This document shows, piece after piece, positions 1 to 6,450 of a stretch of 56,394 bases of DNA. The DNA is from Sphingomonadaceae bacterium (GTDB lineage: Bacteria; Pseudomonadota; Alphaproteobacteria; Sphingomonadales; Sphingomonadaceae), in the NCBI GenBank assembly GCA_020630295.1, contig JAHDBR010000002.1:29045-85438 (forward strand). Reading direction: 5' to 3'. The translations under genes and the position numbers were made by a program. The notes beneath the pieces are model-generated. The model was not told where the DNA came from. It was given only the letters and a program-made list of their open reading frames with translations, and made no database searches. Numbering within the stretch: the stretch's first letter is position 1; the number at the start of each line of letters is the position of its first letter.

Positions 1-10
1 CTTAAGGTGG

Positions 11-32
11 GAGCGAGGCTGATGCCCCGCTC
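11..32 (-). terminator. Possible terminator hairpin after the PspC gene
   Basis: Read on the minus strand, GAGCGGGGC and GCCTCGCTC form a nine-pair stem with one G-T wobble and a four-base loop (ATCA), directly after the PspC stop codon. There is no clear run of T after it, so it may be a weak or Rho-assisted terminator. The window ends 10 bases later, so I cannot say whether another gene follows. Confidence 0.4.
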
Positions 33-248
33 TTAATCGGCGATCAGTGCGACTGCGAGATATACCAGCAGCAGCGAGCCAAAACCTATCAATGTTCCGG
101 CAACGAAGCCGATACGCACTAGGGTAGCATCCACGCCGAAGTAGTTGGCGATCCCGCCGCATACGCCCCAAAGTTTGGCGTTGCTTTTATCCAGGCGAAA
201 ATCCTTTGACGGCGGTCCGCCTGCTGGGTTTTGATCAATCTGGTTCAT
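33..248 (-). CDS. Minimal PspC-domain membrane protein
   Basis: This 71-residue protein is little more than a PspC domain. The typical core KLWGVCGGIANYFGVD lies at about residues 25-40 and is followed by a hydrophobic stretch to residue 69, enough for one long or two short membrane passes. PspC of the phage shock system is an inner-membrane sensor that works with PspB and PspA under envelope stress. Enterobacterial PspC is longer and has a cytoplasmic tail, which is missing here. The ATG overlaps the stop of the upstream micropeptide (ATGA), so translation is probably coupled, and the whole unit lies behind a sigma-54-like promoter. A role in membrane stress is inferred from the domain and the promoter. 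Confidence 0.85.
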   Translation of the reverse strand: MNQIDQNPAGGPPSKDFRLDKSNAKLWGVCGGIANYFGVDATLVRIGFVAGTLIGFGSLLLVYLAVALIAD

Positions 249-376
249 GCCATAACTCCGGCGAGAGCAACGCCCTGCTCTGCAGGTACGATTGCATATG
301 CAAACAGTGCAGCAGAGATTGCTACTGAAGAGACAGCAGCGACGAAGCGGCTGCTCATTTCGTTAAGTTCAAACAT
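245..376 (-). CDS. 43-residue hydrophobic micropeptide, second copy of a tandem pair
   Basis: This short gene reads as 43 residues with a polar start, a single alanine-rich membrane segment at about residues 12-31 and the end AIVPAEQGVALAGVMA. It shares R-x-x-AAVS-x-x-AISA and AIVPA-x-Q with the neighbouring 38-residue peptide, so the two look like duplicates. An AAGGAC ribosome-binding site sits seven bases before the ATG, and its TGA overlaps the PspC ATG. No catalytic or binding motif is visible. It could be a small membrane regulator or a PspB/PspD-like partner, but that is inference from position only. It could also be an exported peptide. Confidence 0.7.
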   Translation of the reverse strand: MFELNEMSSRFVAAVSSVAISAALFAYAIVPAEQGVALAGVMA

Positions 377-421
377 AATATGTCCTTTCTGTTGGAATGT
401 CGATTGCGAGGCTGGTTTGGA

Positions 422-538
422 TCAGGCGATCAAAACGGTCTGGCTGGCTGGTACAATGGCTGCGGCCATGAACACTGCGGAAATTGCGAGAGCCGAAACA
501 GCTGCGAAAACCCGGTTGGTGAAAAGGTCATAAGTCAT
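422..538 (-). CDS. 38-residue hydrophobic micropeptide, first copy of a tandem pair
   Basis: This gene has a perfect AGGAGG ribosome-binding site eight bases before its ATG, which strongly supports translation. The product has a charged start (MTYDLFTNR), one hydrophobic helix at about residues 10-28 and a short tail after AIVPASQ. It is clearly related to the 43-residue peptide 45 bases downstream. It is the first gene after a sigma-54-like promoter and is probably co-transcribed with the second peptide and PspC. I do not recognise a named family. Function unknown; a small stress-linked membrane peptide is the simplest idea. Confidence 0.72.
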   Translation of the reverse strand: MTYDLFTNRVFAAVSALAISAVFMAAAIVPASQTVLIA

Positions 539-594
539 AAAATTATCCTCCTAAGTGATGTTTCCAGCGGACCATTCCGCCATGCCAACCACTT

Positions 595-610
595 TGCAGG
601 GACCGTGCCA
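595..610 (-). promoter_or_regulatory. Sigma-54 (-24/-12) promoter for the micropeptide-PspC operon
   Basis: On the minus strand the sequence is TGGCACGGTCCCTGCA. It has the invariant GG and GC separated by exactly ten bases, and TGGCAC is the exact -24 consensus. The -12 part is CTGCA where the consensus is TTGCA. The start point would fall near 585, leaving a leader of about 47 bases before the first micropeptide ATG at 538. The psp operon of enterobacteria is driven by sigma-54 and PspF, so finding such a promoter before a PspC gene makes biological sense. The activator is not in the window. Confidence 0.75.
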
Positions 611-643
611 GTTTTGGAAAACCCCAGAATTCAGCCATTTTTA

Positions 644-656
644 AGGTTTGTAACCT
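644..656. repeat. Inverted repeat AGGTT-TGT-AACCT, possible operator
   Basis: A perfect five-base inverted repeat with a three-base centre lies about 60-70 bases upstream of the expected start of the sigma-54 promoter, between it and recF. A second symmetric element, GTTTTGGAAAAC, lies at 611-622 next to the -24 box. Either could bind an activator or repressor. Sigma-54 enhancers usually lie further away, so the role is uncertain. Confidence 0.3.
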
Positions 657-762
657 GATGTATATGATTAACGCTTCCTGAATGTTGGGATTTTTCACCA
701 TCTATTAGGACGCTCTTTTCAAGTAGCGTGTCGGCAAGCCTCCCGTTAGAGCAAATCTGCAC

Positions 763-1848
763 ATGGCTCTCGACCAGATCACCCTCTCATTTTTCCGCAA
801 TCATTCGGAAACCCGCTTGGAAGGAACCCGGCAGTTTAACCTGCTGGTAGGTGAAAACGGTGCTGGCAAAACCAATATTTTGGAGGCTCTGTCTTTGTTT
901 GCGGCAGGACGAGGTTTGCGCCGCGCCGCCTTGAGCGAAATGGCAGATGCCGGTGGCGTAGGCGGTTTTGCTGTCGGCGCGTCCTTGATCGACGATCATG
1001 GGCAAGAGCCCGTCAGGCTTGGCACACATACCGAAGCGGCGCGCCCTGGCAGACGCTTGGTGCGGGTCAATGGCAGCGACAGCAGCGCAGTCGCGCTGGG
1101 GGAATGGCTGGCCATTGGCTGGCTTACCCCTGCAATGGACCGTCTGTTCACGGACTCCGCTGGCGCAAGGCGGCGCTTTGTCGACCGTATGGCTTTGGCG
1201 CTTGATCCTCTCCACGCCCGCCATGCAAGCCGGTATGAGGCGGCCTTGCGTGAACGGAATCGTCTTTTGTCCGATGACCGGCCACCTGAGGCATCTTGGC
1301 TGGAGGGTATCGAGGCGCAAATGGCCGAACATGGCAGCGCACTGGCGCAGGGACGGCTAAGCACGATTTCCCAGATTATGGAACAACTCGCGCTTCTGCC
1401 CGAAGAACCCTTTGCCCGCCCAGCGCTTACCTATGATGCGGGCGGTCCGATCCCGCATGCAGAGTTTGCCGAAGCCCTGCGTGCCAACCGCCAGCGCGAC
1501 CGTGCCGCCGGACGTAGCCTGATCGGCCCGCATCGTGATGAACTGCGCGTATATATGACGGGCAAGAACGCACCGGCGGCTTCATGTTCGACCGGGGAGC
1601 AGAAGGCGATGTTGATCGCGATCATTCTGGCGCATTCCGACCTAGCGGCAAAGGGGCGCCCAAGTCTGCTACTGCTCGACGAAGTTGCCGCCCATCTCGA
1701 TCCGCTGCGCCGCGAGGCTCTGTTCAGCCGGTTGCGCAATAGCGGTGCGCAAGTTTGGCTTACCGGAACCGAGCTGGCACCATTTGACAGCATTCGGGCC
1801 GAAGCCGCTATCTGGAAGGTAACCGGCGGAAGTCTGGACCGCCTTTAG
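763..1848 (+). CDS. recF: DNA replication and repair protein RecF
   Basis: RecF is an SMC-like ATPase that, with RecO and RecR, loads RecA at single-strand gaps. The 361-residue length is normal for the family. Walker A (GENGAGKT) is at residues 30-37, the ABC signature STGEQKAML is at about residues 270-278, and Walker B with D-loop (LLLLDEVAAHLD) is near residues 305-316. The gene stands alone: dnaA, dnaN and gyrB are not beside it, so this is not a classical origin block. It diverges from the micropeptide-PspC operon across 224 bases and runs tail to tail with the esterase gene, with six bases between the stops. Confidence 0.96.
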   Translation: MALDQITLSFFRNHSETRLEGTRQFNLLVGENGAGKTNILEALSLFAAGRGLRRAALSEMADAGGVGGFAVGASLIDDHGQEPVRLGTHTEAARPGRRLVRVNGSDSSAVALGEWLAIGWLTPAMDRLFTDSAGARRRFVDRMALALDPLHARHASRYEAALRERNRLLSDDRPPEASWLEGIEAQMAEHGSALAQGRLSTISQIMEQLALLPEEPFARPALTYDAGGPIPHAEFAEALRANRQRDRAAGRSLIGPHRDELRVYMTGKNAPAASCSTGEQKAMLIAIILAHSDLAAKGRPSLLLLDEVAAHLDPLRREALFSRLRNSGAQVWLTGTELAPFDSIRAEAAIWKVTGGSLDRL

Positions 1849-1854
1849 CAAAGC

Positions 1855-2565
1855 CTATTCAGCCGGATCGGGCAAGGCTGACTTCACCGCCGCAACTGTT
1901 GCGCCGACCAGGTTTTCTATGCCGTCTTCCGTCGGATGGATACGGTCGGGTTGGATCAATTCCGGCTTGTCGTAAATTGTCTCAAGGAAGAACGGCACCA
2001 ATTCTGCATCATACTTACGTGCAAGTTCCGGATATAGACTGTCAAATTGCGACTGAAATTCCGGCCCCAGATTTGGCGGCGCTCGCATTCCCATCAATAG
2101 CACCGGAATATCGCGCTTTTGCAGCTCTTGCAGCATTGCTTCGATATTCTTGCGCGTTTCGGCAGGCTGGATATTACGCAGCAGATCATTGCCGCCCAAT
2201 TCCAGAATAAACAATTCCGGCTTTTCCTCCTGCGCATCCAGAGTGAATGTCAGCCGTTGCAGCCCTGCCGCAGTTGTATCGCCTGATACCCCTGCATTTG
2301 CGACACGCGCATTCACGCCCTGCCCGCGCAATGCAGCCTCCAATTTAGCCGGATAGCTGTCCTCCTGCGCGACATTGTAGCCCGCAAACAAGCTATTCCC
2401 GAAGGCCAGAATACGCCTCTCCGGCCCCATGACCGGCAGCGCGTCTGCAGCGGTTTCGGACATAGCCGGTTCCTGCGCAGGCGGTGCTGGTGCCTCTGAT
2501 CCGCATGATGCGAGTAACAGACCACATGAAACTACGGGAACAATCGACAAACGGCTTAGTTGCAT
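1855..2565 (-). CDS. Lipoprotein SGNH/GDSL esterase, TesA-like arylesterase
   Basis: This is a TesA-family lysophospholipase or arylesterase. The ATG at 2565 is chosen because AAGGAGG precedes it and a lipoprotein signal follows (LLLASC, lipidated Cys at about residue 21). Block I reads FGNSLFAGY with the nucleophile Ser near residue 58, so the usual GDS is GNS. Further blocks are AGVSGDTTAAG, ELGGNDLL and DRIHPTEDG, the last carrying the Asp and His of the triad. It diverges from a YbbA/YbbP-type ABC system, the same arrangement as tesA/ybbA/ybbP in Escherichia coli. A role in clearing lysolipids at the envelope is inferred. The product would be a periplasmic-facing lipoprotein rather than a free enzyme. 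Confidence 0.9.
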   Translation of the reverse strand: MQLSRLSIVPVVSCGLLLASCGSEAPAPPAQEPAMSETAADALPVMGPERRILAFGNSLFAGYNVAQEDSYPAKLEAALRGQGVNARVANAGVSGDTTAAGLQRLTFTLDAQEEKPELFILELGGNDLLRNIQPAETRKNIEAMLQELQKRDIPVLLMGMRAPPNLGPEFQSQFDSLYPELARKYDAELVPFFLETIYDKPELIQPDRIHPTEDGIENLVGATVAAVKSALPDPAE

Positions 2566-2612
2566 CTGTGAGCCTCCTTGCTCGGCCCCCTTCCCTATGC
2601 GATTGGTTTTTG

Positions 2613-3302
2613 GTGACAAGTCAAAATACGATTTCCGCCCGTAATCTCACTCTGACCTATGATCCGGACAAAAATCCGGTCGAGGTACTGCGCGGGATTG
2701 ATCTGGACATTGCCACCGGAGAAATTGTGGCTCTGCTTGGCCCCTCGGGTTCCGGCAAGAGCTCGCTCATGGCTGTGCTTTCGGGGCTGGAACGCTCTAC
2801 CAGCGGCGATTTACACGTGGCTGGACAGAACTTCACCAACATGGATGAAGACGAGCTGGCACAGGCGCGGCGCGGCAATATCGGCATCGTGTTGCAGGCA
2901 TTCCACCTGCTGCCCACAATGACGGCGTTGGAAAACGTCGCCACGCCTATGGAACTGGCGGGCGATGCAGACGCAGCCAGTAAGGCAGAAGCCGAATTGC
3001 GAGCCGTCGGCTTGGGTCACAGGCTGGACCATTACCCGACGCAGCTTTCCGGCGGAGAACAGCAACGCGTGGCCATCGCCCGCGCCATCGCCCCCGGGCC
3101 GGACCTAATCTTCGCCGACGAGCCAACGGGTAATCTGGACGTGTCGACCGGCCATGACATTATCGACTTGCTATTTAAGCGGCGCCAGCAAACCGGCGCG
3201 ACCCTGCTGGTTATTACGCACGATGCGGAATTGGCCGAACGTTGCGACCGCGTGATCACGATTGGCGACGGCCTAATCGCCAAAGACAGTAAGGCGGCGT
3301 GA
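2613..3302 (+). CDS. ABC transporter ATP-binding protein, YbbA/LolD type
   Basis: This ATPase belongs to the MacB/LolD/YbbA group. It has Walker A GPSGSGKSS, the signature LSGGEQQRVAIARA, Walker B LIFADEPTGNLD and the switch histidine in VITHD. A GTG at 2613 gives a normal 229-residue protein; the frame is open further upstream but would run over the divergent esterase gene. TTG at 2610 is an alternative and no strong ribosome-binding site is seen for either. It overlaps the permease gene by four bases (GTGA), as expected for a two-gene transporter. By analogy with YbbAP it powers a mechanical or lipid-linked process rather than classical import. Confidence 0.92.
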   Translation: MTSQNTISARNLTLTYDPDKNPVEVLRGIDLDIATGEIVALLGPSGSGKSSLMAVLSGLERSTSGDLHVAGQNFTNMDEDELAQARRGNIGIVLQAFHLLPTMTALENVATPMELAGDADAASKAEAELRAVGLGHRLDHYPTQLSGGEQQRVAIARAIAPGPDLIFADEPTGNLDVSTGHDIIDLLFKRRQQTGATLLVITHDAELAERCDRVITIGDGLIAKDSKAA

Positions 3303-5818
3303 GCACGTCAGTTTCATGGGCCACAGCGTGGCGGATCGCGCGGCGGGATCTCAATGCCCGCTTTAAAGGTCTGCGTCTGCTGTTGGTGTGCCTGTTCCTT
3401 GGAACAGGGGCATTGGCTGCAATCGGCACATTGACCGGCGCGATTGAAAGCGAATTGGAAGGCCGCGGACAAGAATTGCTCGGCGGTGATCTGGAAATAG
3501 AAGTTTGGCAGCGCGACCTTCTCGAAAACGAGCGCGCTGCATTGGCCGAATTAGGGGAGGTTTCCGGCGGCACCCGCTTGCAAGCCATGGCCACAGCAGG
3601 CGAAAATGCAGCACCTATCGAACTGAAAGCGGTTGATAGTAGCTGGCCGCTCTACGGCGATTTGACCGTCGGAGATGGCGAAATTGCCGAGGCGCCCAAG
3701 GGCAATGAGGCGTGGCTGGCGCAGGGTGCGATTGACCGGCTTGGCATTGGCGTCGGCGACACGTTCAAAATCGGCACGACCGAATTAATTGCCCGGGGCA
3801 TCATCGATAACGAACCTGACCGGCTTAGCGAGGGCTTCCAGCTTGGCCCGACTATTCTGGTTGCAGAAGATATTCCCGGCCAGTCGGGACTGCTAGCTCC
3901 GGGCGCGATGTATCAAAGTAAATACCGCGTCGCATTTTCCGACAATCGCGACCCGTCGGAAGTTCAGGAATCCCTAGAGGAACAGTTCCCCAATGCCGGT
4001 TTCGACTTCCGCACACGCGACCGCGCGTCACCGGGGGCAGACCGGTTCGTGTCACGGATGGGTGAATTTCTCACTCTTGTCGGCCTTGCCGCGCTAGTCA
4101 TTGCCGGGATCGGCATTGGCGGCGGCGTCTCTTCCTATCTGGAAGCCCGCCGGGCGAGTATCGCCACATTGAAAGTCCTCGGCGCATCAAGCCGGGACAT
4201 TGCCCGCATCTATGCACTCCAGATCGGCTCCGCTGCGCTGGTGGGTAGCGTTTTCGGGTTGGCGGCAGGCGTACTTATCACGCCGCTTTTGGCGGCCGCG
4301 CTGGAAGGGCTTCTTCCGGTGGATAGCGGGTTTGTGTTCGAACCTGCTGCACTGGCGATTGCGGCTGCATACGGAATGCTGGTCGCGTTGGTGTTTGCCG
4401 CTACCCCGCTGTTACGGGCACGCAAATTTCCGGCAATGGCTCTCATGCGCGCGCGTATCGTACCACTGTCGCGTGATGGACGCGCCCTTGGCTGGGTGCT
4501 TGGCGGGATGGCCGGCATCGTCGCACTGGCACTGCTAACCGCACGTGATCCGCTGCTTTCCGGAGGATTCCTGCTCGGCGCAGTTGTGGTTCTGGGACTG
4601 CTCGCATTGCTTGGCTGGTCGATCCGCAAATTGTCCGAAAAATTGCCGCGTCCGCGCAATCCGCTGGTGCGAAACGCGTTGGCTAATTTACACCGCCCCG
4701 GAGCCTCGACTGGCGCACTGGTAACTGCCTTGGGTTTCGGCCTGAGCGCGTTTGTCCTGCTCGCCGCCATACAAAGTAGCATCAACGGCAATATTGACCA
4801 GCGTGTGCCCGAACAGGCCCCGGACTATTTCGTGCTGGATATTCCGCGCGATCAAGTTGGCGAATTCAGATCGCTGGTCACAGCCGAGCAGTCCGAAGCG
4901 ATGATCCGGACGGTGCCAGCATTGCGCGGGGCGATCCTCGCCTATGGTCCGGAAGCGTCCATGACCCGTGTCGCTGATTTGGAAGAGTTACCTGAAGGCG
5001 CGTGGCCGCTGCGCGGTGAACGCGGATTGACCTATGCGGATAGCCTTCCGCCAGGAAATTCGCTTGTCGAAGGTGATTGGTGGGCTGAGGATCATTCTGG
5101 CGAGCCGCTCGTGTCGGTTGATGAGGAGTTTGCCAACGCAATTGATTTGCAAGTCGGTGATGTGATCACCGTCGGGATTCTAGGCGTGGAAAAATCCGCA
5201 CGCGTTGCCAATCTGCGCCGGATCGATTGGGAAAGCATGGGCTTTAATTACGTGTTGGTCTTCTCCAGCAATGCTATTGCCGATGCGCCGCACAACATAG
5301 CGGCGACCGTCGACCTGCCGGAAAATGCCGACACCGGGCCGCTGCTGCGCCAGCTCGTGCGCGCCTTCCCATCCAGCTCTGTAATCGAAATCGGTCAGGT
5401 GTTGGGCGAGGCACGCGTCATTCTGGGTCAAGTCGGGCTGGCAACTTTCGCTGCTGCATCGGTGGCCGTGTTGGCCGGCCTTGCCGTTCTGATCGGTGCG
5501 ATCGCCGCCGCACGAGCGGTAAGAACATATGATACCGTTGTTATGCGCGTTCTAGGCGCGAGCAGGCGGCAGATATTATTCATGCAGCTTGCCGAATACG
5601 GTATTCTTGCGTTGATCCTCGCAGTCGTCGCGCTGGGCCTGGGCAGCGGACTGGCATGGCTGGTCATTACGCAGCTGTTCGAGTTTGACTGGCTTCCCAA
5701 CTGGGCGGAGATATTGGCTGTATTGGGCGGAGGTTTGGCCTTTGTGCTGATATTCGCACTAGCCGGATCATTACCGCTTTTAAGAGCAAAGCCCGCGCAG
5801 GCGCTGAGGGCGTTATAG
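3299..5818 (+). CDS. ABC transporter permease with two FtsX domains, YbbP type
   Basis: This 839-residue membrane protein has an N-terminal membrane helix at about residues 25-47, a large periplasmic region, and two FtsX/MacB-like helix groups (about residues 255-450, and 715 to the end). Motifs such as SIATLKVLGASSRDIARIY and VVMRVLGASRRQI are the repeated coupling segments of this family. The two halves fit YbbP rather than LolC/E, which have four membrane helices. The gene starts with a GTG overlapping the stop of the ATPase gene. It sits beside a TesA-like esterase, so lysophospholipid or lipoprotein handling is a reasonable inference. Substrate unknown. Confidence 0.9.
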   Translation: MSTSVSWATAWRIARRDLNARFKGLRLLLVCLFLGTGALAAIGTLTGAIESELEGRGQELLGGDLEIEVWQRDLLENERAALAELGEVSGGTRLQAMATAGENAAPIELKAVDSSWPLYGDLTVGDGEIAEAPKGNEAWLAQGAIDRLGIGVGDTFKIGTTELIARGIIDNEPDRLSEGFQLGPTILVAEDIPGQSGLLAPGAMYQSKYRVAFSDNRDPSEVQESLEEQFPNAGFDFRTRDRASPGADRFVSRMGEFLTLVGLAALVIAGIGIGGGVSSYLEARRASIATLKVLGASSRDIARIYALQIGSAALVGSVFGLAAGVLITPLLAAALEGLLPVDSGFVFEPAALAIAAAYGMLVALVFAATPLLRARKFPAMALMRARIVPLSRDGRALGWVLGGMAGIVALALLTARDPLLSGGFLLGAVVVLGLLALLGWSIRKLSEKLPRPRNPLVRNALANLHRPGASTGALVTALGFGLSAFVLLAAIQSSINGNIDQRVPEQAPDYFVLDIPRDQVGEFRSLVTAEQSEAMIRTVPALRGAILAYGPEASMTRVADLEELPEGAWPLRGERGLTYADSLPPGNSLVEGDWWAEDHSGEPLVSVDEEFANAIDLQVGDVITVGILGVEKSARVANLRRIDWESMGFNYVLVFSSNAIADAPHNIAATVDLPENADTGPLLRQLVRAFPSSSVIEIGQVLGEARVILGQVGLATFAAASVAVLAGLAVLIGAIAAARAVRTYDTVVMRVLGASRRQILFMQLAEYGILALILAVVALGLGSGLAWLVITQLFEFDWLPNWAEILAVLGGGLAFVLIFALAGSLPLLRAKPAQALRAL

Positions 5819-5838
5819 GCCTGCGCGGTGCCGCCGCG

Positions 5839-6327
5839 CTATTCAAAAACAGAGGCGTTAGTGGGATCCTTGGGGTCAGGACCGTAATTATTCGGACCAG
5901 CAGTACCGGGAAGCGCCATCAGTACTATCCACCCCAACGCCAATAACAATGCAAGCGGGGCGAAAAGGACCCCTGTGACCAGATACAAGACGATAAAACC
6001 GAGGTAATACCATCCGCTCATATTCCTGTCGTGAAGCCTACGGACAGTCACCGCAATGCTAGGGATAATGGATGCGAGCCCAAAAATTAGCAGTGCCAAT
6101 CCTCCAATCCCGCTCAAGATACCTAACCCTTCGAAAGAAGCGCTATCCGGCGGACTGTCAGGGTTGTTGACCGCGTCGAGAATCATAGGGCCCATATCTG
6201 CCAGAATCAGCGCATAACATACTATAGCAACGATCACGCCAAGCAGGGCAAACATCCAATATTCCATCCGGCGCGAGCGCCCTGAAAATTCGGCAAAGCG
6301 CTTAAACGGCAAAATCATCCAGTGCAT
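5839..6327 (-). CDS. DUF805 family membrane protein
   Basis: This 162-residue protein matches the DUF805 pattern: an N-terminal FAEFSGRSRRMEYWMF, three to four membrane helices and the conserved VRRLHDRNMSGWYYL after the middle helices. DUF805 proteins are widespread inner-membrane proteins without a settled function. The gene runs tail to tail with the YbbP-type permease, 20 bases apart, and has its own promoter space of about 120 bases upstream, so it is probably a single-gene unit. Confidence 0.88.
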   Translation of the reverse strand: MHWMILPFKRFAEFSGRSRRMEYWMFALLGVIVAIVCYALILADMGPMILDAVNNPDSPPDSASFEGLGILSGIGGLALLIFGLASIIPSIAVTVRRLHDRNMSGWYYLGFIVLYLVTGVLFAPLALLLALGWIVLMALPGTAGPNNYGPDPKDPTNASVFE

Positions 6328-6397
6328 ATCGATCCCCTATATCAGATTAGCATGTAGATCAGTTTGAACGAGCGACACATCAATATCAACTAACCAA

Positions 6398-6430
6398 CAA
6401 AAAAGGGGCTGCGGTGAAGCAGCCCCTTTC
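6398..6430 (-). terminator. Rho-independent terminator of the TonB receptor gene
   Basis: On the minus strand AAAGGGGCTGC and GCAGCCCCTTT form an eleven-pair stem with a six-base loop, followed by a run of six T. It begins 20 bases after the receptor stop codon. This is one of the clearest intrinsic terminators in the window. Confidence 0.9.
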
Positions 6431-6450
6431 TTATTCTTAGATTTATCGGA

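Noticed and set aside
231-658. Two plus-strand open frames between PspC and recF
   Set aside because: They lie opposite the two micropeptides, which have good ribosome-binding sites and are similar to each other; the plus frames have neither.
539-1848. Replication origin near recF
   Set aside because: No dnaA, dnaN or gyrB neighbour and no cluster of DnaA boxes is visible.
2484-2612. Longer N-terminus for the YbbA-like ATPase starting at 2484
   Set aside because: It would overlap the start of the divergent esterase and add about 43 residues before the normal family start.
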